Assembly (NCBI GenBank): GCA_934130175.1
Contig: CAKOXP010000009.1
Coordinates: 1-60,313 of the forward strand
Direction of reading: 5' to 3'
Length of the DNA stretch: 60,313 bases
From: an uncultured Bacilli bacterium
Lineage (GTDB): Bacteria; Bacillota_I; Bacilli_A; RF39; UBA660
A program made the translations under genes and the position numbers. Below are positions 8,145 to 17,501 of this stretch, piece by piece; positions within the stretch are counted from its first letter, which is position 1, and each line of letters starts with the position of its first letter. Below the pieces are notes generated by a model. It saw only the letters and a list, made by a program, of their open reading frames with translations, made no database searches and was not told the DNA's origin.

Positions 8145-8172
8145 TTGAAAAAAATCTGTAATATGATATAAT
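8145..8172 (+). promoter_or_regulatory. Sigma-A type promoter
   Basis: TTGAAA, a 16-base spacer and TATAAT are present. It lies 30 bases before the start of the 539-aa gene. Confidence 0.65.
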
Positions 8173-8201
8173 ATGTGCACATTTAATTATGGGGGTTAAT
8201 T

Positions 8202-9821
8202 ATGGAAAACTATAATTTCAAACAAGCTTTAAATAGAGGTGTACCAGTTGAAACACCAGTATCTTTGGTTTATTCAGATTTATATAATTTATGTGATAAT
8301 AAAAGTAGGTTTAGTAAAGTTGTGGATAAAGAGTTTGAAAAACTTTATAAATTTGTAATGGGGGAAAATACTAAACTGGGTGATATGCAACTATTTCAAA
8401 CAATGATGGTTACGACTGACAGTAATACCCTAGAGAAAAATATTTGTTTTTCTTTTTCTGGAATTATTTCTTCTATATATATTAATTTTAATATTGATAA
8501 CATGTATTATGATATGGTAATTAATCATAAAGATTGTATTAGATTCATGAATATAGACTTAAATGATTTTATAGAAAAATGTAATGAAAAAAAATCAGAT
8601 TTAAGAATTATTTCGAAGGAAAAAACATTAAAAAGAGAATTCCCTGCTTTATATAAGCTTTATTTAGAAAGAAAAGAAAAAGTTGATTTTTATAATAATT
8701 GTTCAGAAATTCTGGAAAATCCAGAAAGATATGGACTTAGTAAATTGCAGGCAAGAATTAAAGTATTTGATTTTTTAAAGAAGAATAATATTGATGAAAA
8801 TACAAACTTAGATGAAGAAATAAGAAATGCCCAAAATTTTTCTTTAGAGAACTTTTGCTTAGATTGTGCTGAGACCCTTGAATATATTACAAGTAGAATT
8901 TTAGAAATAAAAGCTTATTTGCCTAACAATCCTATAGATTTAAGTAAGATAAGCCATTTTGATAAAGAAAAAATTGACTTATATATAGCAAATCAATTCT
9001 TACTCTTTGCAGAAAATGCTACTTTAGAAGAAAAACAAAGATTTTTATATCATGTAACTAGTTATTTTTTAAGTGATGAAAATAGAAAAACAGATACTAA
9101 TTTAAAAATACAATGTGGTAATGTTAATAATAATGAATTTCAAGTAAATGAATCTGGTTATGAAATAACACCTAAAAATTTATATGATAGATATAAAAAG
9201 CTATTAATTGATAATCCTACTTTGCATGCAATAGATTTTCGAGGTGTAGATTTTTCAAATATGAATTTATGTGAAGTAGAAGATTATATGAATGAATTCT
9301 TAAATGATTTATCAGCAAATTGGGAGTTTTTACCTAAGGATGATAGAACTGTTGAAAAAAATGTTTTAGATAATATTGTTAAATCTAGCAATAAAGAAGA
9401 AAACGAGAAAAAGAAAAAACTAGATAGAGAAAGATTATTAGATTTGTATATGGAAAAGAAAGAATTTTATGATTCTAGTGATCCTTTCTTTAGAATAAAA
9501 GGAAAAAATACCTTTGACGGATATATAGGATACATTTATTCTAATGGTAAAGTTATTTTAGAAAAGTATTATGAAAATAGTAATACTTCAAGATTGGCAT
9601 ATGGAGAGGCTGCATATGTGATGGATATTGATAAATTTTATAGTTTATCAAGATTAACTAAGAATGAGTTAATTACTATGGATGATAGTGTATGCGATAG
9701 AATTATTCATAAAGGCAATTGGCAACAAAAGGCTCAAAATGTAATAAATCAGGCAGGAGATTTTTTCCAAACAGCCAAAGAAGTTAAAAAAATGGTAAAA
9801 ACAAATAATGTAGAACTATAA
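8202..9821 (+). CDS. Hypothetical soluble protein of 539 residues
   Basis: I do not recognise this protein. It has no signal peptide or transmembrane segment. The first 400 residues are mixed helical, with a charged KEENEKKKK linker around 395-405. A compact C-terminal region (about 425-510) contains FDGYIGYIYSNGKVILEKYY and ends near RIIHKGNW. It has its own promoter and is closed by a strong terminator, so it is a single-gene unit. The start ATG has the G-rich SD GGGGGT upstream. Confidence 0.7.
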   Translation: MENYNFKQALNRGVPVETPVSLVYSDLYNLCDNKSRFSKVVDKEFEKLYKFVMGENTKLGDMQLFQTMMVTTDSNTLEKNICFSFSGIISSIYINFNIDNMYYDMVINHKDCIRFMNIDLNDFIEKCNEKKSDLRIISKEKTLKREFPALYKLYLERKEKVDFYNNCSEILENPERYGLSKLQARIKVFDFLKKNNIDENTNLDEEIRNAQNFSLENFCLDCAETLEYITSRILEIKAYLPNNPIDLSKISHFDKEKIDLYIANQFLLFAENATLEEKQRFLYHVTSYFLSDENRKTDTNLKIQCGNVNNNEFQVNESGYEITPKNLYDRYKKLLIDNPTLHAIDFRGVDFSNMNLCEVEDYMNEFLNDLSANWEFLPKDDRTVEKNVLDNIVKSSNKEENEKKKKLDRERLLDLYMEKKEFYDSSDPFFRIKGKNTFDGYIGYIYSNGKVILEKYYENSNTSRLAYGEAAYVMDIDKFYSLSRLTKNELITMDDSVCDRIIHKGNWQQKAQNVINQAGDFFQTAKEVKKMVKTNNVEL

Positions 9822-9833
9822 CTATAATCTAAA

Positions 9834-9869
9834 AAAATACTAGGAAATACTAGTATTTTGTGCTTTTTT
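9834..9869 (+). terminator. Rho-independent terminator
   Basis: AAAATACTAG and CTAGTATTTT form a perfect 10-bp stem, with a T run four bases later. It separates the 539-aa gene from typA. Confidence 0.85.
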
Positions 9870-9909
9870 ATGATATAATCGTGAACGTTAGGCGAGGAAG
9901 TGTATATAT

Positions 9910-11724
9910 ATGAAGAAAAGAAATGTAGCAATTATTGCCCATGTTGACCATGGAAAAACTACTTTAGTAGACGGTATTTTAAAACATTCAGGAATGTTCC
10001 GTGATAATGAAGATACTAGTAATGTATCAATGGATTCAAATGATTTGGAAAGAGAACGTGGTATTACTATTTTAGCTAAAACAACAGCACTAGATTATAA
10101 AGATACTAGAATTAATATCTTAGATACTCCAGGACATGCTGATTTTGGTGGAGAAGTAGAACGTATCATGAATATGGTTGATGGTGTTTTACTTGTTGTT
10201 GATGCTTATGAAGGAGCTATGCCTCAAACTCGTTTCGTTTTAAAGAAAGCTTTTGAAGCAGGAGCAAAACCTATTGTTGTTATTAATAAGGTTGATAAAC
10301 CAAGTGCTAGATGTTCTAAAGTTTTAGATGAAATCTTAGATTTATTTATTGAATTAGGAGCAGATGATGAACAACTTGATTTCAAAGTAATTTATGCTAG
10401 TGCTTTGAATGGTACATGTTCATTTAGTGAAGATTTATCTACTCAAACTGAAGGATTCTCAGAAATTTTAGATACTATCTTAGAAGAAATTCCAGAACCA
10501 AGTGGAGATGCTACAAAACCATTACAATTCCAACCAGCTTTACTTGATTATAATGAATTTGTAGGTAGAATTGGAATTGGTCGTGTTCATAATGGTAAAA
10601 TTAAAACGGGTGAGATGGTTACTTGTTGTAGACTAGATGGTACTACAAAACAATTTAGAATTCAAAAATTATTTGGTTTCTATGGATATAAGAGAATTGA
10701 AATAGAAAGTGCTGAAGCAGGAGATATCGTTGCAGTAGCAGGACTTGCTGATATTTCTGTAGGTGAAACTTTATGTAGTCCAAGTGATGTTTTACCACTT
10801 CCAAAACTACATATTGATGAACCAACATTACAAATGACTTTTGGAGCAAACTCATCACCATTCGTTGGAAAAGATGGTAAGATCGTTACTGCTCGTAAGA
10901 TTGAAGAAAGATTAAATCGTGAATGTCAAAAAGATGTTAGTTTAAGAGTTGAACCAGCAAGTAATGAATCATTCTTAGTTTCAGGACGTGGTGAACTTCA
11001 TTTAGGTATCTTAATTGAAAATATGCGTCGTGAAGGATTTGAACTTGAAGTATCAAAACCAAATGTTATCATCAAAGAAGTTGATGGTGTTAAAATGGAA
11101 CCATATGAAGATTTACAAATTGAAGTTCCAGAAGATTGCGTAGGTAGTGTTATTGAAAAATTAGGACTTCGTGGTGCTAAAATGGAAAATATGACTAACT
11201 TTGAAAGTCAAGTTAGATTAAATTATACTATTCCATCACGTGGATTAATTGGATTCTCAACTGATTTCATGACTTTAACTAAAGGTTATGGTATCATGAA
11301 CCATAGCTTTAAAGAATATGCTCCAAAAGAAGCTGTTGATATTGGAGAAAGAAAACTTGGCGTATTAGTTTCTGTTGATACAGGAGCATCTACCGCTTAT
11401 TCAATTGGTAACTTAGAAGATCGTGGTATTATGTTTATTGAACCAGGTACTGAAGTATATGAAGGTATGGTTGTTGGTGAATGTAATCGTGATAACGATT
11501 TAGCTGTTAATGTTACTAAAGGTAAAAACTTAACAAATGTCCGTGCAGCAGGTAGTGACCATACTGTAGTCTTAAAAAGACCTCGTCCTATATCTTTAGA
11601 GTATGCACTTGACTATATTAATTCTGATGAATTAGTTGAAGTAACACCACACTTTATTAGAATTAGAAAAAGAATTCTAAATACAGAACAACGTAAAAAA
11701 TTTGATTCTCGTAAAGAAAAATAG
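9910..11724 (+). CDS. typA: Ribosome-associated GTPase TypA/BipA
   Basis: This translational GTPase assists 50S assembly and adaptation to stress. The G1 loop is AHVDHGKTT, G2 is in RERGITI, G3 is DTPGHADFGGEVERIMN and G4 is NKVDKP, followed by EF-G-like domains and the BipA-specific C-terminal domain. At 604 aa it matches the family length. Codon use is more regular than in its neighbours, as expected for a well-expressed gene. A TATAAT box lies at 9873-9878, and the GAGGAAG SD is about eight bases before the ATG. Confidence 0.97.
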   Translation: MKKRNVAIIAHVDHGKTTLVDGILKHSGMFRDNEDTSNVSMDSNDLERERGITILAKTTALDYKDTRINILDTPGHADFGGEVERIMNMVDGVLLVVDAYEGAMPQTRFVLKKAFEAGAKPIVVINKVDKPSARCSKVLDEILDLFIELGADDEQLDFKVIYASALNGTCSFSEDLSTQTEGFSEILDTILEEIPEPSGDATKPLQFQPALLDYNEFVGRIGIGRVHNGKIKTGEMVTCCRLDGTTKQFRIQKLFGFYGYKRIEIESAEAGDIVAVAGLADISVGETLCSPSDVLPLPKLHIDEPTLQMTFGANSSPFVGKDGKIVTARKIEERLNRECQKDVSLRVEPASNESFLVSGRGELHLGILIENMRREGFELEVSKPNVIIKEVDGVKMEPYEDLQIEVPEDCVGSVIEKLGLRGAKMENMTNFESQVRLNYTIPSRGLIGFSTDFMTLTKGYGIMNHSFKEYAPKEAVDIGERKLGVLVSVDTGASTAYSIGNLEDRGIMFIEPGTEVYEGMVVGECNRDNDLAVNVTKGKNLTNVRAAGSDHTVVLKRPRPISLEYALDYINSDELVEVTPHFIRIRKRILNTEQRKKFDSRKEK

Positions 11725-11749
11725 TCTATTTGATTATTTTTCTTTTTTT
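11713..11749 (+). terminator. Rho-independent terminator of typA
   Basis: AAAGAAAAATA and TATTTTTCTTT form an 11-bp stem. The first arm lies in the last codons of typA. A T-rich tail follows. Confidence 0.75.
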
Positions 11750-11799
11750 CTTTGTAATTTTTGGTATAATATAAATGAAGAATAAAGAAGGTGAGTTGC

Positions 11800-12441
11800 T
11801 TGAAGAAGAATAAGTTCAGTGAGCAATCAAGAGATTTACTTAGTTTAGCTGATCTTCATGAAGAACTTGAAGAGAAAAAAGCAAAAAGTAAGATTATGAT
11901 TGTTCCAGTTTTAATGATTATACTTGGAATTTTGCTTATTTTATCTGGTATCTTTTATAAAGATATTGAAAGTTTCTTGAAAAAAAATTTCAATAAACCA
12001 ACTAAAACAGAAAAAAAAGATGAAAAAGACCCAAGCCTTACTACTTATGAGTGTACTTCAACAAGTAATGATAATACCTTAGGGCTTACAAAGAAAAATG
12101 TTACTACCTATAATTTTAAAGATAATTTACTTAAGAATATAACAATTACTTATACTATGAAAGTTATGGAAAATGCATCAGATATTGGTACTAATAACAT
12201 AAAAATTTATTATCAAAGATATAATGATGTAGCAAAAACTATTGTTCTTGATGGACTAACTATTAATGTTACCTATAAAGATGATACATTAAAAAATGTT
12301 GTTTTTGCTGACTTAGAGGTGTTAGATCCAACTAAAATACCTCAAAATGATTATATAAATATTTCTTTTCAAAAAAATCAAACATTAAGAAGTATCAAAG
12401 AAATAGAAGGAAAAGCAGGGCATATTTGCAAAACTTCTTAA
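11800..12441 (+). CDS. Membrane-anchored hypothetical protein
   Basis: The protein of about 213 aa has a charged N-terminal cytoplasmic part, one transmembrane helix (about 33-55), and an extracellular beta-rich domain. Two Cys (TYECTS and GHICKTS) could bridge the first and last strands. The start is probably the TTG at 11800, because AAGGTGAG is well spaced before it; the GTG at 11791 lies within that SD. I do not recognise the family. Some resemblance to DUF1307-type lipoprotein domains is possible but unproven. Confidence 0.65.
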   Translation: MKKNKFSEQSRDLLSLADLHEELEEKKAKSKIMIVPVLMIILGILLILSGIFYKDIESFLKKNFNKPTKTEKKDEKDPSLTTYECTSTSNDNTLGLTKKNVTTYNFKDNLLKNITITYTMKVMENASDIGTNNIKIYYQRYNDVAKTIVLDGLTINVTYKDDTLKNVVFADLEVLDPTKIPQNDYINISFQKNQTLRSIKEIEGKAGHICKTS

Positions 12442-12453
12442 AAATTATAAAAT

Positions 12454-12483
12454 AAAAAGCTGCACACTATGCTGCAGCTTTAT
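12454..12483 (-). terminator. Terminator of rpmB, between convergent genes
   Basis: AAAGCTGCA and TGCAGCTTT form a perfect 9-bp stem with an 8-base loop. On the minus strand a T-rich tail follows; on the plus strand the tail is poor. Confidence 0.75.
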
Positions 12484-12499
12484 CGTTATTTAGTAAAGT

Positions 12500-12685
12500 T
12501 TATTGTTCACTAGTAGATTCACCTTTTAGTAAAGTTCTCTTTTCTCTAGCAGAGATTCTATACTTATTACCATTTTCATCTCTAACAACTTGAAGATTAA
12601 CTTTTTGTTGTTTTTTTGTTGTATTTAAGGCATGTGATCTAATATTTTTATGATTTGGTTTTTTATATGAAATATTTGTTGCCAT
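12500..12685 (-). CDS. rpmB: 50S ribosomal protein bL28
   Basis: The 61-residue basic protein matches bL28 through SHALNTTKKQQKVNLQ and YRISAREKRTLLK. It is a Cys-free form lacking the CVITG start of most homologues, so it cannot bind zinc there. The length agrees with the 62-residue Bacillus protein. A GGAGGAAAAAGT leader precedes the ATG. It is transcribed alone on the minus strand. Confidence 0.85.
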   Translation of the reverse strand: MATNISYKKPNHKNIRSHALNTTKKQQKVNLQVVRDENGNKYRISAREKRTLLKGESTSEQ

Positions 12686-12814
12686 ACTTTTTCCTCCTTT
12701 ATATATCTCGTCCTTGCTTTATAACTTTACCATATAAAGCGAAGAAAGTCAAATAAAACCTATATATTTTATATAAATTATGTTAAAATAAAATAAAAAA
12801 AGGAGGTAGTAGAT

Positions 12815-15769
12815 ATGTATATTCCATTATATGTAAAAAGTAATTATTCCTTACTTTCAAGTATGTTGAAAATAGATGATATTATCTCATATTCATTAGC
12901 TAATAATTTAGAATATGCCTCCCTTAGTGATATTAATATGTTTGGAGTTAGAGAATTTATTCTTAAATGTGAAAAAAATAATTTAAAACCAATTATATCA
13001 ATAAGTATAAAGATAGATGATATAGAAATAGTTTTATTTGCTAAAGACTATAGTGGTTATAAATCACTAATGAAAATTTCTACAATTAATAGTAAAGATC
13101 ATATTAATATAGATATATTAAAAAAATATAGTGAAGGTCTAATTATAGTAATACCTTTTAGAGGAAGAAATTTATATCAACAATTAAAAGAAGTTACTCC
13201 TTTAATTTATTTTGGATATTCAAATAAAACTGAAGAGGAAGAATTATTAAAGAGTGAAAATAGCATCTTATTTTTTAGAGAAAATTTATATTTAGAAAAT
13301 AAAGACTCTGAATATTTAAAATATTTATATTTAATTAGAGATGGAAAAACTGTTCTAGATGAAGTTGATTATTCTTTAGAAAATCATGAACTTAACTGTA
13401 ATAATTTACTTGCACTTTCATCAAATACTGGTTTAGCAAACACTTATAAATTCGCAAATCTTATTAATATTGAATTTCCAAAATCTAGTTTATTATTACC
13501 AATTTATAATGATACCAAAAATATGAGTGCTGAACAGTATTTATTTGAACTTTCTAAAAAGGGTCTTTCAAAAAGATTAAATGGTCTAATAAATGACACT
13601 TATAAAAATAGATTAAGTTATGAACTTACAATTATTAATGAAATGGGATTTGCTAATTACTTTTTAGTAGTTTATGACTTTATAAAATTTGCTAAAAAAA
13701 ATAATATTTTAGTAGGACCAGGAAGAGGTAGTGCTGCTGGTAGTTTGGTTTCTTTTGCCTTAGGTATTACTGATATTGATCCTATAAAATATAATTTATT
13801 ATTTGAAAGATTCCTAAATCCTGAACGTAAAACAATGCCTGATATAGATACTGATTTCCCAGATAGTGAAAGAGAAGAGGTAATTAAATATGTTATTTCT
13901 AAATATGGAGAAAAGAATGTTTCAGGAATAGTTACTTTTGGAACACTTGGAATCAAACAAGTAATTAGAGATGTATCTAGAACTTTAAACATACCATTAT
14001 ATAAAGTTGATGCCTTATCAAAATTTATTCCAGGTTTCACCCATGATAGCTTACTTAATTTTTATAATTCTAATCCAGGGTTTAAAGCTAGAATAGATAG
14101 TGATAATGAACTTACTAATATGTTTAAGATAGCTTTAAAATTAGAAGGATTTCCTAGACATACTTCAAGTCATGCAGCTGGTATTGTTATGTGTAGGTGT
14201 CCTTTAGATGAAGTTATTCCCTTAACTTATAATGATGGTATGTATTTAAGTAGCTATTCTATGGAGTATCTAGAAGATTTAGGATTATTAAAAATGGATT
14301 TTCTAGGACTTAAGAATTTAACCATAATTAGTAATATTTTAAAAGATATTAAAACTATCTATAATGAAGATGTTGTTTTTTCAAATATTCCTTTAGATGA
14401 TAGTGAAGCTTTAGGTGTATTCCATGATGCCAATACTTGTGGAATATTCCAATTTGAATCTTCTGGAATGAAAGCTTTCTTGAAAAAATTAAAACCTAAA
14501 ACATTTGAAGATATCTTTGCCGCAATAGCGCTATTTAGACCAGGACCAGCTGATAATATTGATACTTATATTAGAAGAAAAAATGGTTTAGAACAAGTCA
14601 CATACTTAGATCCAAGTTTAGAAAGTGTTTTAAAAAAAACTTATGGAATTATAATTTACCAAGAACAAATTATTCAAGTAGCTTCTTTATTTGCGGGTTA
14701 CTCACTAGGAGAAGCTGATATTTTAAGACGTGCCATGAGTAAGAAAAAAGTAGAACTTTTAAAGAGTGAAGAAGAAAAATTTGTTAAGAAAAGTATGGAA
14801 AAAAATCATAGTGAAGAATTATCTAGAAAAATATTTGCTTTGATTTTGAAATTTGCAGGATATGGATTTAATAGATCACATTCAGTAGCGTATTCTCTAA
14901 TTGCTTATAAAATGGCTTATTTAAAAGTTCACTACAAGAAAGTATTTTTTTCAAACTTATTAACTAATGTAATAGGTAGTGAATATAAAACGAAAGAATA
15001 TATTTTAGAGTCACGTAAAAATAATATAATAATAGAAAAACCAGATATTAATTTAAGTGATAGTAAGTATGTAGTTGTAGATGAAAAAATAATTTATCCA
15101 CTTTCTAATATAAAACAAGTAGGCTTAGTTGCTTCTAAATCAATTCTAAATGCTAGAAAAGATTCTAAATTTATAGATATTTATGATGCTTTTAGTAGAT
15201 TAGTAATTGAAAATGTTTCTAAGAAAGTATTAGAAAGTTTGATTTATGCAGATTGCTTTAGGTCATTTGGTTATAATAGAAATACTTTAATTAAAAACTT
15301 AGATAGTTTAATGAATTATGCTGAATTGACTAAGGATTTAGATCCTTCACTTGTAATGAAGCCAGAAATAGAAATATTTGAAGAATTTTCTCAAGAAGAA
15401 TTATTGGAACAAGAAAAAGCTATTTTTGGATTTTACTTAGTAAATCATCCAACTACTAATTATTTTGCCAAAGAGTCTAATTGTATTAGTCTTGAAAATA
15501 TTAAGGATTACTTTAATAAAGAAATAGATACCATCATTTTAGTTGAAAAGGTAAAAGTTATTAATACTAAAAAGGGTGATAAGATGGCTTTTTTAACAGG
15601 AAGTGATGAAGCCACTATGTTAGATTTTACATTGTTTCCAAAAGTATATCAGCAATATCCTAATCTAGACCGTGGTGATATTTTAAAAATTAGAGGAAGA
15701 GTAGAAAAAAGATATGATGAATGGCAAGTAATAGTTGATAAGATAAAAAGGTTAAATGGTGATAATTAA
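12815..15769 (+). CDS. dnaE: DNA polymerase III alpha subunit, DnaE type
   Basis: This replicative/lesion polymerase belongs to the C family. The polymerase core has GPGRGSAAGS, the catalytic Asp pair in PDIDTDFPD (D343, D345) and the third Asp in KMDFLGLKN (D495). An OB-fold near the C-terminus ends the 984-aa chain, which is shorter than the usual 1100. The N-terminal PHP domain is degenerate: the HLHVHS metal motif reads PLYVKS, and ITDHGNM reads LSDINM. A strong AAAGGAGG SD precedes the ATG. The gene overlaps lspA by one base. Confidence 0.95.
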   Translation: MYIPLYVKSNYSLLSSMLKIDDIISYSLANNLEYASLSDINMFGVREFILKCEKNNLKPIISISIKIDDIEIVLFAKDYSGYKSLMKISTINSKDHINIDILKKYSEGLIIVIPFRGRNLYQQLKEVTPLIYFGYSNKTEEEELLKSENSILFFRENLYLENKDSEYLKYLYLIRDGKTVLDEVDYSLENHELNCNNLLALSSNTGLANTYKFANLINIEFPKSSLLLPIYNDTKNMSAEQYLFELSKKGLSKRLNGLINDTYKNRLSYELTIINEMGFANYFLVVYDFIKFAKKNNILVGPGRGSAAGSLVSFALGITDIDPIKYNLLFERFLNPERKTMPDIDTDFPDSEREEVIKYVISKYGEKNVSGIVTFGTLGIKQVIRDVSRTLNIPLYKVDALSKFIPGFTHDSLLNFYNSNPGFKARIDSDNELTNMFKIALKLEGFPRHTSSHAAGIVMCRCPLDEVIPLTYNDGMYLSSYSMEYLEDLGLLKMDFLGLKNLTIISNILKDIKTIYNEDVVFSNIPLDDSEALGVFHDANTCGIFQFESSGMKAFLKKLKPKTFEDIFAAIALFRPGPADNIDTYIRRKNGLEQVTYLDPSLESVLKKTYGIIIYQEQIIQVASLFAGYSLGEADILRRAMSKKKVELLKSEEEKFVKKSMEKNHSEELSRKIFALILKFAGYGFNRSHSVAYSLIAYKMAYLKVHYKKVFFSNLLTNVIGSEYKTKEYILESRKNNIIIEKPDINLSDSKYVVVDEKIIYPLSNIKQVGLVASKSILNARKDSKFIDIYDAFSRLVIENVSKKVLESLIYADCFRSFGYNRNTLIKNLDSLMNYAELTKDLDPSLVMKPEIEIFEEFSQEELLEQEKAIFGFYLVNHPTTNYFAKESNCISLENIKDYFNKEIDTIILVEKVKVINTKKGDKMAFLTGSDEATMLDFTLFPKVYQQYPNLDRGDILKIRGRVEKRYDEWQVIVDKIKRLNGDN

Positions 15770-16251
15770 TGAAAAAAGAAAAAATATGGAGTATATGTGC
15801 AGTATCAATTATGATAGATCAATTTATTAAAGTTATAATAAGTCTTAATATGAAGTTAGATACAAAGTTAACTGTAATACCAAACTTCTTTAGTATCTAC
15901 TATTTACACAATGATGGAGCAGCTTTCTCATCATTTAGTGGAATGAGATATATTTTAATACTAATAAGTTTAATTATATTTTTTGTTTTTGCAAGACATA
16001 TAAAGAACAACAAAATAGAAAAAAAAGTCGAAATAGTAGCTCTTGGTTTTATCTTAGGAGGACTTGTTGGTAACTTAATAGATAGAATTTTGTATGGATA
16101 TGTCATTGATTATCTATCATTTAAAATATTTAATTATTCTTTTGCAGTATTTAATTTTGCAGATAGTTTAATTGTTATAGGAACATTTTTACTTATTGTA
16201 GATATAATAAAAAATGATTTTAAAAAGAAAGATAAAAGTAAAGGAGTATAA
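15769..16251 (+). CDS. lspA: Lipoprotein signal peptidase (signal peptidase II)
   Basis: This membrane aspartyl protease cleaves prolipoprotein signal peptides. Four transmembrane helices are visible in 160 aa. Family motifs are DQFIK near the start, NDGAAFS, GNLIDR (catalytic D105) and FNFADS (catalytic D132). The start codon overlaps the dnaE stop (TAATG) and the stop overlaps the rluD start, so translation is coupled across dnaE-lspA-rluD. Confidence 0.95.
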   Translation: MKKEKIWSICAVSIMIDQFIKVIISLNMKLDTKLTVIPNFFSIYYLHNDGAAFSSFSGMRYILILISLIIFFVFARHIKNNKIEKKVEIVALGFILGGLVGNLIDRILYGYVIDYLSFKIFNYSFAVFNFADSLIVIGTFLLIVDIIKNDFKKKDKSKGV

Positions 16252-17135
16252 TGATGATTGAAATAGTAACAGAAGATAAAATAAGAATTGATAAATATTT
16301 AACTGAAAAAACAGATTTATCACGTAGTAAAATTCAGAAATTAATAGATGATGGGAAGATTTTAGTTAATGGTAATGAGGTTTCATCTAATTATAAAGTA
16401 AAGTTAAATGATAAGATTGAAATAAAAGAAGAAGATATGGATTTTTCTATTGATATTGTAAAAGAAAATATTCCACTAGATATTGTTTACGAAGATGAAT
16501 ATTTACTTGTAATTAATAAGAAGAGTGGTATGGTTACTCATCCAGCTCCTGGAAATTATACAGGAACTTTAGTAAATGCATTACTTTATAAATTTGATTT
16601 AGAAGGTGATCCAATTAGACCTGGTATTGTTCATAGACTTGATAAAGATACTAGTGGTTTAATGGTAGTAGCGAAAAATGAAAAAGTTCATGACTTACTT
16701 GCTTCTATGATAAAAGATAAAAAGGTTGAAAGACATTATTTAGCACTTGTAGAAGGAGTTATTCCTCATGAAACGGGTACTATAGATGCTCCTATAGGAA
16801 GAGATATTTATAATAGACAAAAGATGGCTGTTACAGATGTAAATGGAAAAGATTCTATTACTCATTTTAAAGTATTAAAAAGATATAAAGATAAAACATT
16901 AGTAGAATGTGTCTTAGAAACTGGTAGAACTCATCAAATTAGAGTTCATATGGCTTATATTAAACATCCAGTAGTAAATGATCCATTATATAATAAGAAA
17001 AAAGCAGATTCATTTGGACAGATGTTGCATTCTAAAAGTATTAAGTTTACTCATCCTATAACTGGAAAAGAAATTTATTATGAAGTAGAACCTCCAAAAG
17101 AGTTTATGGGAAAATTAGAAATGGTAGAGGAATAG
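16251..17135 (+). CDS. rluD: Ribosomal large-subunit pseudouridine synthase, RluD family
   Basis: It isomerises uridines of 23S rRNA. An S4 RNA-binding domain (about 12-75) is followed by the RluA/RluD catalytic domain with HRLDKDTSG (catalytic D131) and the C-terminal GRTHQIRVH motif. At 294-295 residues it is of usual length. Two ATG codons (16251, 16254) follow AAAGGAGT. The lspA-rluD pairing is the common Firmicutes order. The exact rRNA target cannot be told from sequence. Confidence 0.92.
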   Translation: MMIEIVTEDKIRIDKYLTEKTDLSRSKIQKLIDDGKILVNGNEVSSNYKVKLNDKIEIKEEDMDFSIDIVKENIPLDIVYEDEYLLVINKKSGMVTHPAPGNYTGTLVNALLYKFDLEGDPIRPGIVHRLDKDTSGLMVVAKNEKVHDLLASMIKDKKVERHYLALVEGVIPHETGTIDAPIGRDIYNRQKMAVTDVNGKDSITHFKVLKRYKDKTLVECVLETGRTHQIRVHMAYIKHPVVNDPLYNKKKADSFGQMLHSKSIKFTHPITGKEIYYEVEPPKEFMGKLEMVEE

Positions 17136-17137
17136 TA

Positions 17138-17485
17138 ATGGAACATAAATTAAAGTTACAAGAGACTTATTATAATTATATGAAGAATGGTACTAAGCAA
17201 ATAGAATTAAGATTATATGATGAAAAAAGAAAATTAATAAATGTTTCAGATATTATAAAATTTTATAAAGAACCAAATCTTGATGAGTATTTTGAAGCTA
17301 GAGTAGTTGAACTTTTAAGATATGATAATTTTAAAGACTTAATTGATGATTTTGATATCAAACTTCTTGCTTCAAAAGATTCTACTAAGGAAGAATTATT
17401 GTCTGATTTAGAAGAGTATTATTCTAAAGATAAGCAGTCTAAATATGGAGTTGTTGGAATAAGAATTGAAGTTATTTCTAAATAA
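17138..17485 (+). CDS. ASCH-domain protein
   Basis: The 115-residue protein is an ASCH (PUA-like) domain, a fold used for RNA or nucleotide binding. It shows the pattern Y-x-x-I/M-K-x-G-x-K-x-x-E-x-R-L-x-D-x-K-R (residues 14-32), with the polar residues kept. It starts two bases after rluD and probably belongs to the same transcript. Function within the operon is unknown; a link to RNA metabolism would fit the fold. Confidence 0.8.
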   Translation: MEHKLKLQETYYNYMKNGTKQIELRLYDEKRKLINVSDIIKFYKEPNLDEYFEARVVELLRYDNFKDLIDDFDIKLLASKDSTKEELLSDLEEYYSKDKQSKYGVVGIRIEVISK

Positions 17486-17501
17486 TTTGGTGGTGATAAA
17501 A

